Shown here piece by piece: positions 33,403-40,107 of a DNA stretch of 63,921 nt (position 1 is the first letter of the stretch; every line of letters starts with the position of its first letter). The position numbers were made by a program, and so were the translations under genes. The DNA is from Hydrogenophaga sp. (GTDB taxonomy: Bacteria; Pseudomonadota; Gammaproteobacteria; Burkholderiales; Burkholderiaceae_C). The DNA lies in assembly GCF_018780075.1 (NCBI RefSeq), contig NZ_JADMKB010000014.1:1-63921 (forward strand), given 5' to 3'. The notes under the pieces were generated by a model, which was not told where the DNA came from, searched no databases, and saw only the letters and a list, made by a program, of their open reading frames with translations.

Positions 33403-34023
33403 ATGCTTCTGCAACGGATACAGCAACAATTCATCGACAGCGCCGACCTGAAGTACCAGTGCGCGCAGTCGCTCGCGCCGGTCGTCGAAGCGGCCACCAC
33501 GGCCGTGCTGGCCAGCGTCACGGGCGGCGGCAAGGTGCTGTCCTGCGGCAACGGCGCTTCGGCGGCGGCCGCCCAGCACTTTGCGGCCAGCTTCATCGGT
33601 CGCCACGAGCGCGAGCGCCCCGAGCTGGCGGCGTTTTCGCTGTCGGCGGACGCCTCGGTGATCACCGGTCTCACCAACGATTTTGACGCCCGCGTGGTGT
33701 TCGCTCGGCAGGTGCGTGCGCTCGGTCAGGCCGGCGACGTGCTGCTCGTGCTGTCGACCACCGGAAATTCGCCCAACGTGGTGGCGGCCGTCGAGGCCGC
33801 TCACGAACGCGACATGACCGTGGTGGCGCTGACCGGCGCGCGCGGTGGTCGCCTGGCGCAGCAGCTGCGCGACACCGACGTGCACATCTGTGTGCCGAAC
33901 GACGTGCCGGCACGGATCCTCGAAGTGCAGCACCTGGTGCTGCACTGCATTTGCGACGGTGTGGATGCCCAGCTGCTGGGCCTGCCCGAAACCTTGTCCA
34001 ACGAAATGGAGAACCCCGCATGA
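33403..34023 (+). CDS. diaA: SIS-domain protein DiaA (phosphoheptose isomerase-like)
   Basis: 206 aa. The SIS domain is clear: GGGKVLSCGNGASAAAAQHF in the N-terminal half, LLVLSTTGNSPNVVAAVEAA for sugar-phosphate binding, and a C-terminal helix with LEVQHLVLHCICDGVD. In E. coli DiaA binds DnaA and promotes timely initiation at oriC; GmhA isomerises sedoheptulose 7-phosphate. The position between yraN and a dolP-type lipoprotein gene, as in E. coli, argues for diaA over gmhA. It overlaps the next gene as ATGA (34020-34023). Confidence 0.88.
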   Translation: MLLQRIQQQFIDSADLKYQCAQSLAPVVEAATTAVLASVTGGGKVLSCGNGASAAAAQHFAASFIGRHERERPELAAFSLSADASVITGLTNDFDARVVFARQVRALGQAGDVLLVLSTTGNSPNVVAAVEAAHERDMTVVALTGARGGRLAQQLRDTDVHICVPNDVPARILEVQHLVLHCICDGVDAQLLGLPETLSNEMENPA

Positions 34024-34637
34024 CACATTCACGCTTCCCGGGCCGCCTGACGGTCGCCGTCCTGAGCCTGGCCGCCGCTGCCGCCACCCTGTCGGCCTGC
34101 GCGCCCCTGGCCGTGGGCGGCGCCGCCCTCACCGGTGCCATGGTGGTCGGCGACCGCCGCAGTTCGGGCGCCCAGCTCGACGATCAGGGCATCGAACTGC
34201 GCGCCGCCAACCGCCTGCGCGACCAGATGGGCACGCGCGCCCGCATCAACGTCACCAGCTACAACCGCCGCCTGCTGTTGACCGGCGAGGTGGGCAACGC
34301 CAATGACAAGGCGCTGGCCGAGACCGTGGGCAAGCAGGTCGACAACGTGCTGATGGTCTACAACGAGCTGGGCATCGCCAACAGCCCGAGCTTCACCGAA
34401 AAGGCCGAAGACTCGCTGCTGACCGGCAAGGTCAAGGCCGGCCTGCTCGACACCAAGCAGATCTCGACCAACTCGTTCAAGGTGGTCTCCGAGCGCGGCA
34501 CGGTGTACCTGATGGGCCGCGTCACGCAGCGCGAGGCCGACATCGCCACCCAGGTGGCCCGCACCACCAAAGGCGCCCAGCGCGTCGTGCGCGTGCTGGA
34601 AATCATCTCGGAAGAAGAGCTGGCGAAGATCAAGTGA
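34020..34637 (+). CDS. dolP: BON-domain outer-membrane lipoprotein DolP (YraP)
   Basis: 205 aa. A lipoprotein signal ends in the lipobox LSAC (about residues 24-27), so the mature N-terminus is a lipidated Cys. Two BON domains follow (about 60-125, RINVTSYNRRLLLTGEV, and about 135-200, SFKVVSERGTVYLMGRV). DolP supports outer-membrane integrity and BAM function at the division site in E. coli. The start overlaps the diaA stop by four bases. The yraN-diaA-dolP order is that of enterobacteria, without lpoA. It is followed by a 3'-end repeat copy. Confidence 0.92.
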   Translation: MTHSRFPGRLTVAVLSLAAAAATLSACAPLAVGGAALTGAMVVGDRRSSGAQLDDQGIELRAANRLRDQMGTRARINVTSYNRRLLLTGEVGNANDKALAETVGKQVDNVLMVYNELGIANSPSFTEKAEDSLLTGKVKAGLLDTKQISTNSFKVVSERGTVYLMGRVTQREADIATQVARTTKGAQRVVRVLEIISEEELAKIK

Positions 34638-34640
34638 CCC

Positions 34641-34738
34641 CCGCGCCGCAGGTACGGTCCACCCCCGCCGCGCTGCGCGCGACCCCCTCAAGGGGGCGAT
34701 GCGAGTGGCCCGGCGAAGCCGGTTCCACCGCATCCTCG
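34641..34738 (+). repeat. 3'-end GC-rich hairpin element, copy 3
   Basis: It follows the dolP stop at once. The C-rich start is doubled (CCGCGCCGCAGG, then CCACCCCCGCCGCGCTGCGC), then comes GACCCCCTCAAGGGGG, CGATGCGAGTGGCCCGG and CGAAGCCGGTTCCACCGCAT. Oriented with dolP; the gene ending from the other side (34789) is convergent. Confidence 0.85.
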
Positions 34739-34788
34739 GGTTGGCGCACGCGCGCCGGTGTCAGCCTTTTCCTGCCGCGCAGGGGAGG

Positions 34789-35691
34789 CTACTTCAACCG
34801 TTTGATCAGGCTCGACGTGTCCAGCCGGTTGCCGCCGGCGGCCTGCACGTCGGCGTAGAACTGGTCCACCAACGCGGTGACCGGCAGGCGGGCGCCGTTG
34901 CGACGGGCTTCGTCCAGCACCAGGCCAAGGTCCTTGCGCATCCAGTCCACGGCGAAGCCGAAATCGAACTTGTCGGCCACCATGGTTTTGCCTCGGTTGT
35001 CGAGCTGCCAGCTCTGGGCCGCGCCTTTGCCGATCACGTCCAGCACTTGGTTCATGTCCAGGCCGGCTTTCTGGCCGAAGGCGATGGCTTCCGAGAGGCC
35101 TTGCACCATCCCTGCGATGCAGATCTGGTTGACCATTTTGGCGAGCTGGCCCGCGCCGCTGGCGCCCAGCAGCGTGAAGGCGCGCGAGAACGCCATGCCG
35201 ACCGGTTGCACCGCGTCGAACGCGGGGGCATCGCCGCCGCACATGACCGTCAGCAGGCCGTTCTGCGCGCCCGCCTGGCCGCCCGAGACCGGGGCATCGA
35301 CAAACGCCAGGCCCAGGGCCTTTGCGGCGGTGTACAGCTCGCGCGCCACGTCGGCCGACGCGGTGGTGTGGTCCACAAACACGGCGCCCGGCGCCATGCC
35401 GGCGAAAGCGCCGTCGGCCCCCAGCGTGATCGAGCGCAGGTCGTCGTCGTTGCCCACGCACGAGAACACGATGTCAGCCCCCACCGCCGCTTCGCGTGGC
35501 GTGGTTGTGGCGGTGCCCCCGAACTCCGCCACCCAGGCCTGTGACTTGGCGGGTGAGCGGTTGTAGACCGTCACCGAGTGCCCGGCCTTGGCCAGGTGCC
35601 CGGCCATGGGAAAACCCATGACACCCAGGCCAAGAAACGCGACCTTCTTGGCGGCCACAGGTTCGTAGGTTTTGGAGGCAATGCTGCTCAT
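34789..35691 (-). CDS. Beta-hydroxyacid dehydrogenase (2-hydroxy-3-oxopropionate reductase-type)
   Basis: 300 aa; start MSSIASK at 35691, with the NAD(P)-binding GLGVMGFPMAGHLAKAGHSV about 15 residues in. The substrate motif VDAPVSGGQAGAQNGLLTVM, the catalytic Lys in GQLAKMVNQI and the C-terminal DFGFAVDWMRKDLGLVLDEA are all present. The family reduces tartronate semialdehyde or oxidises 3-hydroxyisobutyrate. GLGVMGFPMA with DWMRKDL favours the GlxR/GarR side but does not decide. It lies alone between two 3'-end repeats; glcD of glycolate metabolism is 14 kb away. The C-terminus ends 50 bases from the repeat that follows dolP. Confidence 0.88.
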   Translation of the reverse strand: MSSIASKTYEPVAAKKVAFLGLGVMGFPMAGHLAKAGHSVTVYNRSPAKSQAWVAEFGGTATTTPREAAVGADIVFSCVGNDDDLRSITLGADGAFAGMAPGAVFVDHTTASADVARELYTAAKALGLAFVDAPVSGGQAGAQNGLLTVMCGGDAPAFDAVQPVGMAFSRAFTLLGASGAGQLAKMVNQICIAGMVQGLSEAIAFGQKAGLDMNQVLDVIGKGAAQSWQLDNRGKTMVADKFDFGFAVDWMRKDLGLVLDEARRNGARLPVTALVDQFYADVQAAGGNRLDTSSLIKRLK

Positions 35692-35753
35692 GGGAATGTC
35701 TTTCGGAAAATGCTTAGGAACAGGTGCAGCCGGAGCGACGTGACCGAAACCGA

Positions 35754-35837
35754 GAACGCGGCGGAACCGGCTTCGCCGGTCCACTCGCGTTGCCCCCTTG
35801 AGGGGGTGACGCGCCCTTAGGCGCGGCGCGGGGGTGC
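35754..35837 (-). repeat. 3'-end GC-rich hairpin element, copy 4
   Basis: It follows the pilU stop (35842) in transcript direction: CACCCCCGCGCCGCGCC, a tract TAAGGGCGCGTCACCCCCTC, AAGGGGGCAACGCGAGTGG, then ACCGGCGAAGCCGGTTCCGC. It lies between pilU and the start of the dehydrogenase gene and has the same orientation relative to the preceding gene as all other copies. Confidence 0.85.
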
Positions 35838-35841
35838 TTCT

Positions 35842-36978
35842 CTAGATGATCGTCATGTGCTCGGTGCCGGCCGCCAGGTCCACCGTCTTCGCACGCTGGC
35901 TGTTGAGCTTGATCTGCAGGCGCAGGTCGTTGAGCGAGTCGGCGTTGCGCAGGGCGTCTTCAAAGGTGATGAGGTTGGCTTCGAAGGCGTGGAACAGCGC
36001 CTGGTCAAAGGTCTGCATGCCCATGTTGGTGCTCTTCTTCATCACTTCCTTGATCTCGGCCACCTCACCCTTGAAGATCAGGTCGGAGATCAGGGGCGAG
36101 TTCAGCATGATCTCGACCGCCGCGTGACGACCCTTGTTGTCTTGCCGGGGCACCAGCCGTTGCGAGATGAGTGCGCGCAGGTTGAGCGACAGGTCCATCA
36201 GCAACTGCGCGCGCCGCTCTTCGGGGAAGAAGTTGATGATGCGGTCCAGCGCCTGGTTGGCGCTGTTGGCGTGCAGGGTGGCCAGGCACAGGTGACCGGT
36301 CTCCGAGAACTGGATCGCGTGTTCCATGGTCTCGCGGTCGCGGATCTCGCCCATCAGGATCACGTCGGGCGCCTGGCGCAGCGTGTTCTTCAGGGCCGCC
36401 TCCCAGCTGTCGGTGTCCAGCCCCACCTCGCGCTGGGTGATCACGCAGTTCTTGTGGGCATGCACGAACTCCACCGGGTCCTCGATGGTGATGATGTGAC
36501 CGTGGGTGTTCTCGTTGCGCCAGTCCACCATCGCGGCGAGCGAGGTGGACTTGCCCGAACCCGTGGCACCCACCAGGATGCACAGACCGCGCTTGGAGAG
36601 CACCACGTCTTTCAGCACCTGGGGCAGGCCAAGCTTGTCGATGGTGGGCAGCACGGCGGGGATGGTCCTCATCACCATGCCGACCTTGCCTTGCTGGATG
36701 AAGGCGCTCACGCGGAAGCGACCGATGGCCGGGGGCGAAATCGCGAAATTGCACTCCTTGGTGCGCTCGAATTCGGCCGACTGCTTGTCGTTCATGATGG
36801 CGCGGGCCAGGGCCAGTGTGTGCACCGGGTTGAGCGGCTGCGGCGACACCTTCACCACCTTGCCATCCACCTTGATGGCGGGCGGAAAGTCGGCTGTGAT
36901 GAACAGGTCGCTGCCTCCCCGGCTGAGCATCAGCTTGAGCAGGTCGTTGATGAATTTGGATGCCTGATCGCGTTCCAT
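35842..36978 (-). CDS. pilU: Type IV pilus retraction ATPase-like PilU
   Basis: 378 aa hexameric ATPase of the PilT family. Walker A is VGATGSGKST (about 138-147), the Asp box includes ITIEDPVEFVH, Walker B is VILMGEIRDRETMEHA, and the His box is GHLCLATLHANSANQALDRI. It differs from PilT by the longer C-terminus (KTVDLAAGTEHMTII) and by MERDQASKFINDLLKLML at the start. PilU works with PilT in twitching retraction. It lies 155 bases downstream of pilT, with a 3'-end repeat between. No other pilus genes are in the window. Confidence 0.94.
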   Translation of the reverse strand: MERDQASKFINDLLKLMLSRGGSDLFITADFPPAIKVDGKVVKVSPQPLNPVHTLALARAIMNDKQSAEFERTKECNFAISPPAIGRFRVSAFIQQGKVGMVMRTIPAVLPTIDKLGLPQVLKDVVLSKRGLCILVGATGSGKSTSLAAMVDWRNENTHGHIITIEDPVEFVHAHKNCVITQREVGLDTDSWEAALKNTLRQAPDVILMGEIRDRETMEHAIQFSETGHLCLATLHANSANQALDRIINFFPEERRAQLLMDLSLNLRALISQRLVPRQDNKGRHAAVEIMLNSPLISDLIFKGEVAEIKEVMKKSTNMGMQTFDQALFHAFEANLITFEDALRNADSLNDLRLQIKLNSQRAKTVDLAAGTEHMTII

Positions 36979-37040
36979 GAGGTCTTACCCTTTTGTTTTC
37001 CGACTGTTCAAATCTGCCAACTTGGCGATGCCTTGAGCCG

Positions 37041-37130
37041 TGAACGCGGTGGAACCGGCTTCGCCGGGCCACTCGCGTTGCCCCCTGGGGGGTATGCGGC
37101 TACGCGCAGCGAGCAAGCAACGGGGGGAGC
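37041..37130 (-). repeat. 3'-end GC-rich hairpin element, copy 5
   Basis: It follows the pilT stop (37134). In transcript direction: GGCTCCCCCCGTTGCTTGC, CGCTGCGCGTAGCCGCATA, CCCCCCAGGGGGCAACGCG, then GTGGCCCGGCGAAGCCGGTT and CCACCGCGTTC. The stop-proximal part is changed, but the central CCCCC/GGGGG hairpin and the distal CCGGC-GAA-GCCGG hairpin are kept. Orientation as in the other copies. Confidence 0.8.
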
Positions 37131-37133
37131 CAC

Positions 37134-38177
37134 CTACCCTGGGAAATTCTCGGGGATCTTGGCTTTGCTGCGCGCTTCGGCCGGGCTGATGACGTTGCGC
37201 TTCACCAGCTCGGACAGGTTCTGGTCCAGCGTCTGCATGCCCACACCCTGACCGGTCTGGATCGCCGAGTACATCTGGGCCACTTTGGCCTCGCGGATCA
37301 GGTTGCGGATGGCGCTGGTGCCGATCATGATTTCGTGCGCCGCCACCCGGCCGCTGCCGTCTTTCACCTTGCACAGGGTCTGCGAAATGACAGCGACCAG
37401 TGACTCGGACAACATGGCTCGCACCATGTCTTTTTCTTCAGCCGGGAACACGTCGATGATGCGGTCGATGGTCTTGGCGGCGCTGGAGGTGTGCAGCGTG
37501 CCGAACACCAAGTGGCCGGTTTCGGCGGCGGTCATGGCCAGGCGGATGGTTTCCAGGTCGCGCATTTCACCGACCAGGATGGCGTCCGGGTCTTCACGCA
37601 GGGCCGAGCGCAGGGCGTTGGAGAAACTCAGCGTGTGCGGGCCGACCTCGCGCTGGTTGATCAGGCACTTCTTGGATTCGTGCACGAATTCCACCGGGTC
37701 CTCGACCGTGAGGATGTGGCCGTACTCGGTTTCGTTCAGGTGGTTCACCATGCCGGCCAGCGTGGTCGACTTGCCCGAGCCGGTCGGGCCGGTGACCAGC
37801 ACCAGGCCGCGCGGGCGCAGCGCGAGATCACCGAAGATCTTGGGCGCGTTGAGCTGTTCCAGCGTCAGGATCTTGCTCGGGATGGTCCGGAACACGGCGC
37901 CGGCGCCCCGGTTGTGGTTGAAGGCGTTGACGCGAAAACGGGCCAGACCTTCGATCTCGAACGAGAAGTCGCACTCCATGAACTCCTCGTACTGCTTGCG
38001 CTGCGCGTCGTTCATGATGTCGTACACCATGCTGTGGACCATCTTGTGGTCCAGCGGTTCGACGTTGATGCGGCGCACGTCCCCGTGCACCCGTATCATG
38101 GGCGGGAGCCCGGCAGACAAGTGCAAATCGGAGGCTTTGTTCTTGACGCTGAAGGCGAGCAGTTGGGTGATGTCCAT
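37134..38177 (-). CDS. pilT: Type IV pilus retraction ATPase PilT
   Basis: 347 aa. MDITQLLAFSVKNKASDLHL is the classic PilT opening. Walker A is TGPTGSGKST, then ILTVEDPVEFVHESKK, Walker B ILVGEMRDLETIRLA and the His box GHLVFGTLHTSSAAKTIDRI, with the C-terminal AIRNLIREAKVAQMYSAIQT (the AIRNLIRE motif required for retraction). It depolymerises pilin filaments at the inner membrane. It is divergent from yggS with 38 bases between starts, the usual betaproteobacterial and gammaproteobacterial arrangement. Confidence 0.96.
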   Translation of the reverse strand: MDITQLLAFSVKNKASDLHLSAGLPPMIRVHGDVRRINVEPLDHKMVHSMVYDIMNDAQRKQYEEFMECDFSFEIEGLARFRVNAFNHNRGAGAVFRTIPSKILTLEQLNAPKIFGDLALRPRGLVLVTGPTGSGKSTTLAGMVNHLNETEYGHILTVEDPVEFVHESKKCLINQREVGPHTLSFSNALRSALREDPDAILVGEMRDLETIRLAMTAAETGHLVFGTLHTSSAAKTIDRIIDVFPAEEKDMVRAMLSESLVAVISQTLCKVKDGSGRVAAHEIMIGTSAIRNLIREAKVAQMYSAIQTGQGVGMQTLDQNLSELVKRNVISPAEARSKAKIPENFPG

Positions 38178-38215
38178 CCCGGGGTCCCGTGCAGTGTTGG
38201 TGTTACAGACTGATT

Positions 38216-38917
38216 ATGACGACCATTTCAGACAATCTCCAAGGGGTTCGGGAGCGCATCGCGCAGGCGTGCAACACGGTGGGACGCGATGTGAACGCCG
38301 TCACGTTGTTGGCCGTCTCCAAGACATTTGGCCCCGAGGAAGTGGCCGAGGCGATCGCGGCCGGGCAGCGGGCCTTTGGCGAAAACTACGTCCAGGAGGG
38401 CGTGGAGAAGGTGTTGGCTTTGCGCGCCACCCACGCCGACGCCGGGTTGCAGTGGCATTGCATCGGCCCGGTGCAGAGCAACAAGACCCGGCTGGTCGCG
38501 GCCCATTTCGACTGGGTGCAGTCGGTGGACCGGCTCAAGATCGCCGAGCGGCTGAGCGAGCAGCGTCCGGAAGGCTTGCTGCCCCTGCAGGTCTGCCTCC
38601 AGGTGAACGTGGACGGTGGCGCCAACAAGTCAGGGGTCGCGCCCGATGCGCTGCCCGCGCTGGCCCATGCGGTCGCCGGGTTGCCTGGTTTGCGGCTGCG
38701 TGGCCTCATGTGCATTCCCGAGCCGGCGCCGGACTTTGACAGCCAGCGTGGGTTGTTCCTGCGGGCGCGCGGCTTGTTCGACGACCTCAACGCCCAGGGC
38801 CTGAACCTGGACACCCTGTCGCTGGGCATGAGCGACGACCTGGATGCCGCTGTGGCGGCGGGCTCGACCATGGTTCGTGTCGGCCGGGCCATCTTCGGCA
38901 GCCGGCCCAGGGGCTGA
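38216..38917 (+). CDS. PLP homeostasis protein YggS
   Basis: 233 aa. A single-domain TIM barrel of the alanine racemase fold. Lys36 in LLAVSKT binds PLP; HCIGPVQSNK (matching the family HFIGxLQxNK), QVNVDGGANKSGV and the C-terminal SLGMSDDLDAAVAAGSTMVR with phosphate-binding residues follow. It buffers PLP and affects amino- and keto-acid pools. The start MTTISDN at 38216 is chosen over a longer frame into the pilT start. The overlap of control regions with pilT is short: 38 bases. Confidence 0.93.
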   Translation: MTTISDNLQGVRERIAQACNTVGRDVNAVTLLAVSKTFGPEEVAEAIAAGQRAFGENYVQEGVEKVLALRATHADAGLQWHCIGPVQSNKTRLVAAHFDWVQSVDRLKIAERLSEQRPEGLLPLQVCLQVNVDGGANKSGVAPDALPALAHAVAGLPGLRLRGLMCIPEPAPDFDSQRGLFLRARGLFDDLNAQGLNLDTLSLGMSDDLDAAVAAGSTMVRVGRAIFGSRPRG

Positions 38918-38920
38918 GAC

Positions 38921-39475
38921 TTACTTCGCGGGCGCCGCGGGCATCTGGATCGGTTTGACCGCCCCGCAGTCGGCGGCCAGCCACTGTCCCTGGCCGTCGA
39001 TGGTCATGCTCTCCGGCTTGCCGTTGCGCACCGACTGCATCACCATCTTCATGGTGTAGGCCTTGTCGCCATTGAAGGTGTAGGTGCCCTCGCCCGACGA
39101 CGGCGGGTTGGTGCAGACGAACTTCATCTTGAGTGCGCTGGCGCTGCGGGAGGTGATGGTGTTGGTGCAGTTGCCCTCGGTCTGGGACGGCATCTCGGCG
39201 CGGGCGGCCATCTCGGGCGTGATGCAGACCTTGAGCGAGAAGCCGCCACCCGGGGCCACGCCCATGCCGTTTTTCCCCATCATGGCTTCCATCTGTTTGC
39301 GCTGGGCCGGTGGCATGCTGGCCAGCTGCTTCTGCATCTCGGCCATGGCCTTGTCCATCTCGGGGTTGCCACCCATCTTGCTCTGGACGGCCCACAGGCC
39401 GGGTGCCTGGGTTTGTGCGAAGGCGCTCGCTGAGCACAGCAACAGACAGGACAGCAGGCGGGGGGCTTTGGGCAT
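38921..39475 (-). CDS. Exported DUF3617 family protein
   Basis: 184 aa with a signal peptide (MPKAPRLLSCLLLCSASAFA). The mature part begins QAPGLWAVQSKMGG, resembling the family's GLWExxxxM opening, has four Cys likely forming two disulfides (VCITPEMA, GNCTNTIT, FVCTNPP and AADCGAVKP), and ends Pro/Ala-rich. A Met/Gln-rich helical segment (about 40-70) follows the start. The function is unknown. The stop is three bases from the convergent yggS stop. The Lrp-type gene downstream of its start reads in the same direction, with a 53-base gap. Confidence 0.82.
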   Translation of the reverse strand: MPKAPRLLSCLLLCSASAFAQTQAPGLWAVQSKMGGNPEMDKAMAEMQKQLASMPPAQRKQMEAMMGKNGMGVAPGGGFSLKVCITPEMAARAEMPSQTEGNCTNTITSRSASALKMKFVCTNPPSSGEGTYTFNGDKAYTMKMVMQSVRNGKPESMTIDGQGQWLAADCGAVKPIQMPAAPAK

Positions 39476-39528
39476 GGAGGGCTCCTGAAGAAAAGGTGCT
39501 GGGGATTGTCGCTGGGCGATGGCGCTTG

Positions 39529-40002
39529 TCAAAGGGGCAAACGGCTGCAGTTCTTCACCTCTTCCATCACCGCGTAGGTGCGCGTCTCGCGCACGCCGGG
39601 CAGCTGCCAGAGCACGCTGCCCGCGAAGTCGCGGTAGGCGGCCATGTCGGCCATGCGGGTCTTGAGCAGGTAGTCGAAGCCGCCGGCCACCATGTGGCAT
39701 TCCATGATCTCGTCGCGCACCTGCACCGCGGCCTTGAATTCGTTGAAGACGTTGGGCGTGGTGCGGTCCAGAAGCACCTCGACGAAAACCATCATGCCGC
39801 GCCCGAGCTTGAGCGGGTTCAGCCGCGCCTCATAGCCCAGGATGTAGCCGTCGCGCTGCAGGCGCTGGGTGCGCGCGAGCACGGCCGTGGGCGAGAGCGC
39901 CACGGCCTCGGCGAGCTTGAGGTTGGCGATGCGCCCGTCGGCCTGCAGGACGTTCAGGATGCGCAGGTCGATGCGGTCGAGGTCGTGGGTGGTTTCGGTC
40001 AT
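39529..40002 (-). CDS. Lrp/AsnC-family regulator, probable PutR
   Basis: 157 aa. An N-terminal HTH (about 8-55, DLRILNVLQADGRIANLKLA and SPTAVLARTQRLQRDGYI) is followed by a RAM/AsnC ligand domain (about 70-150). It is divergent from putA with 105 bases between the two starts, the arrangement of PutR or BkdR-type activators that respond to proline. The gap holds four copies of a GGTGAAT 7-mer, two in each orientation, likely its operator. PutA here lacks a DNA-binding domain, so an external regulator is expected. Confidence 0.9.
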   Translation of the reverse strand: MTETTHDLDRIDLRILNVLQADGRIANLKLAEAVALSPTAVLARTQRLQRDGYILGYEARLNPLKLGRGMMVFVEVLLDRTTPNVFNEFKAAVQVRDEIMECHMVAGGFDYLLKTRMADMAAYRDFAGSVLWQLPGVRETRTYAVMEEVKNCSRLPL

Positions 40003-40006
40003 GGAT

Positions 40007-40081
40007 GGTGAATTATCCGGTGAATGACAAAAAAACCACCAGAAATTCACCAAACGAACCGGCACCATCACGGGATTCACC
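40007..40081. promoter_or_regulatory. Candidate Lrp-type operator array between putR and putA
   Basis: GGTGAAT occurs at 40007-40013 and 40019-40025, and its reverse complement ATTCACC at 40045-40051 and 40075-40081. The array spans nearly the whole divergent gap, with start-to-start distances of 12, 26 and 30 bases. Lrp-type proteins bind several phased sites cooperatively, so this layout fits. A tract of seven A (40029-40035) lies between the halves. Confidence 0.6.
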
Positions 40082-40107
40082 AACCGAGCCGATTTCCGGA
40101 GACCGCC

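Noticed and set aside
33403..34023. gmhA (phosphoheptose isomerase) as the name of the SIS gene
   Set aside because: The SIS fold cannot separate the two, but the yraN-SIS-dolP neighbourhood is that of diaA and no heptose genes are near.
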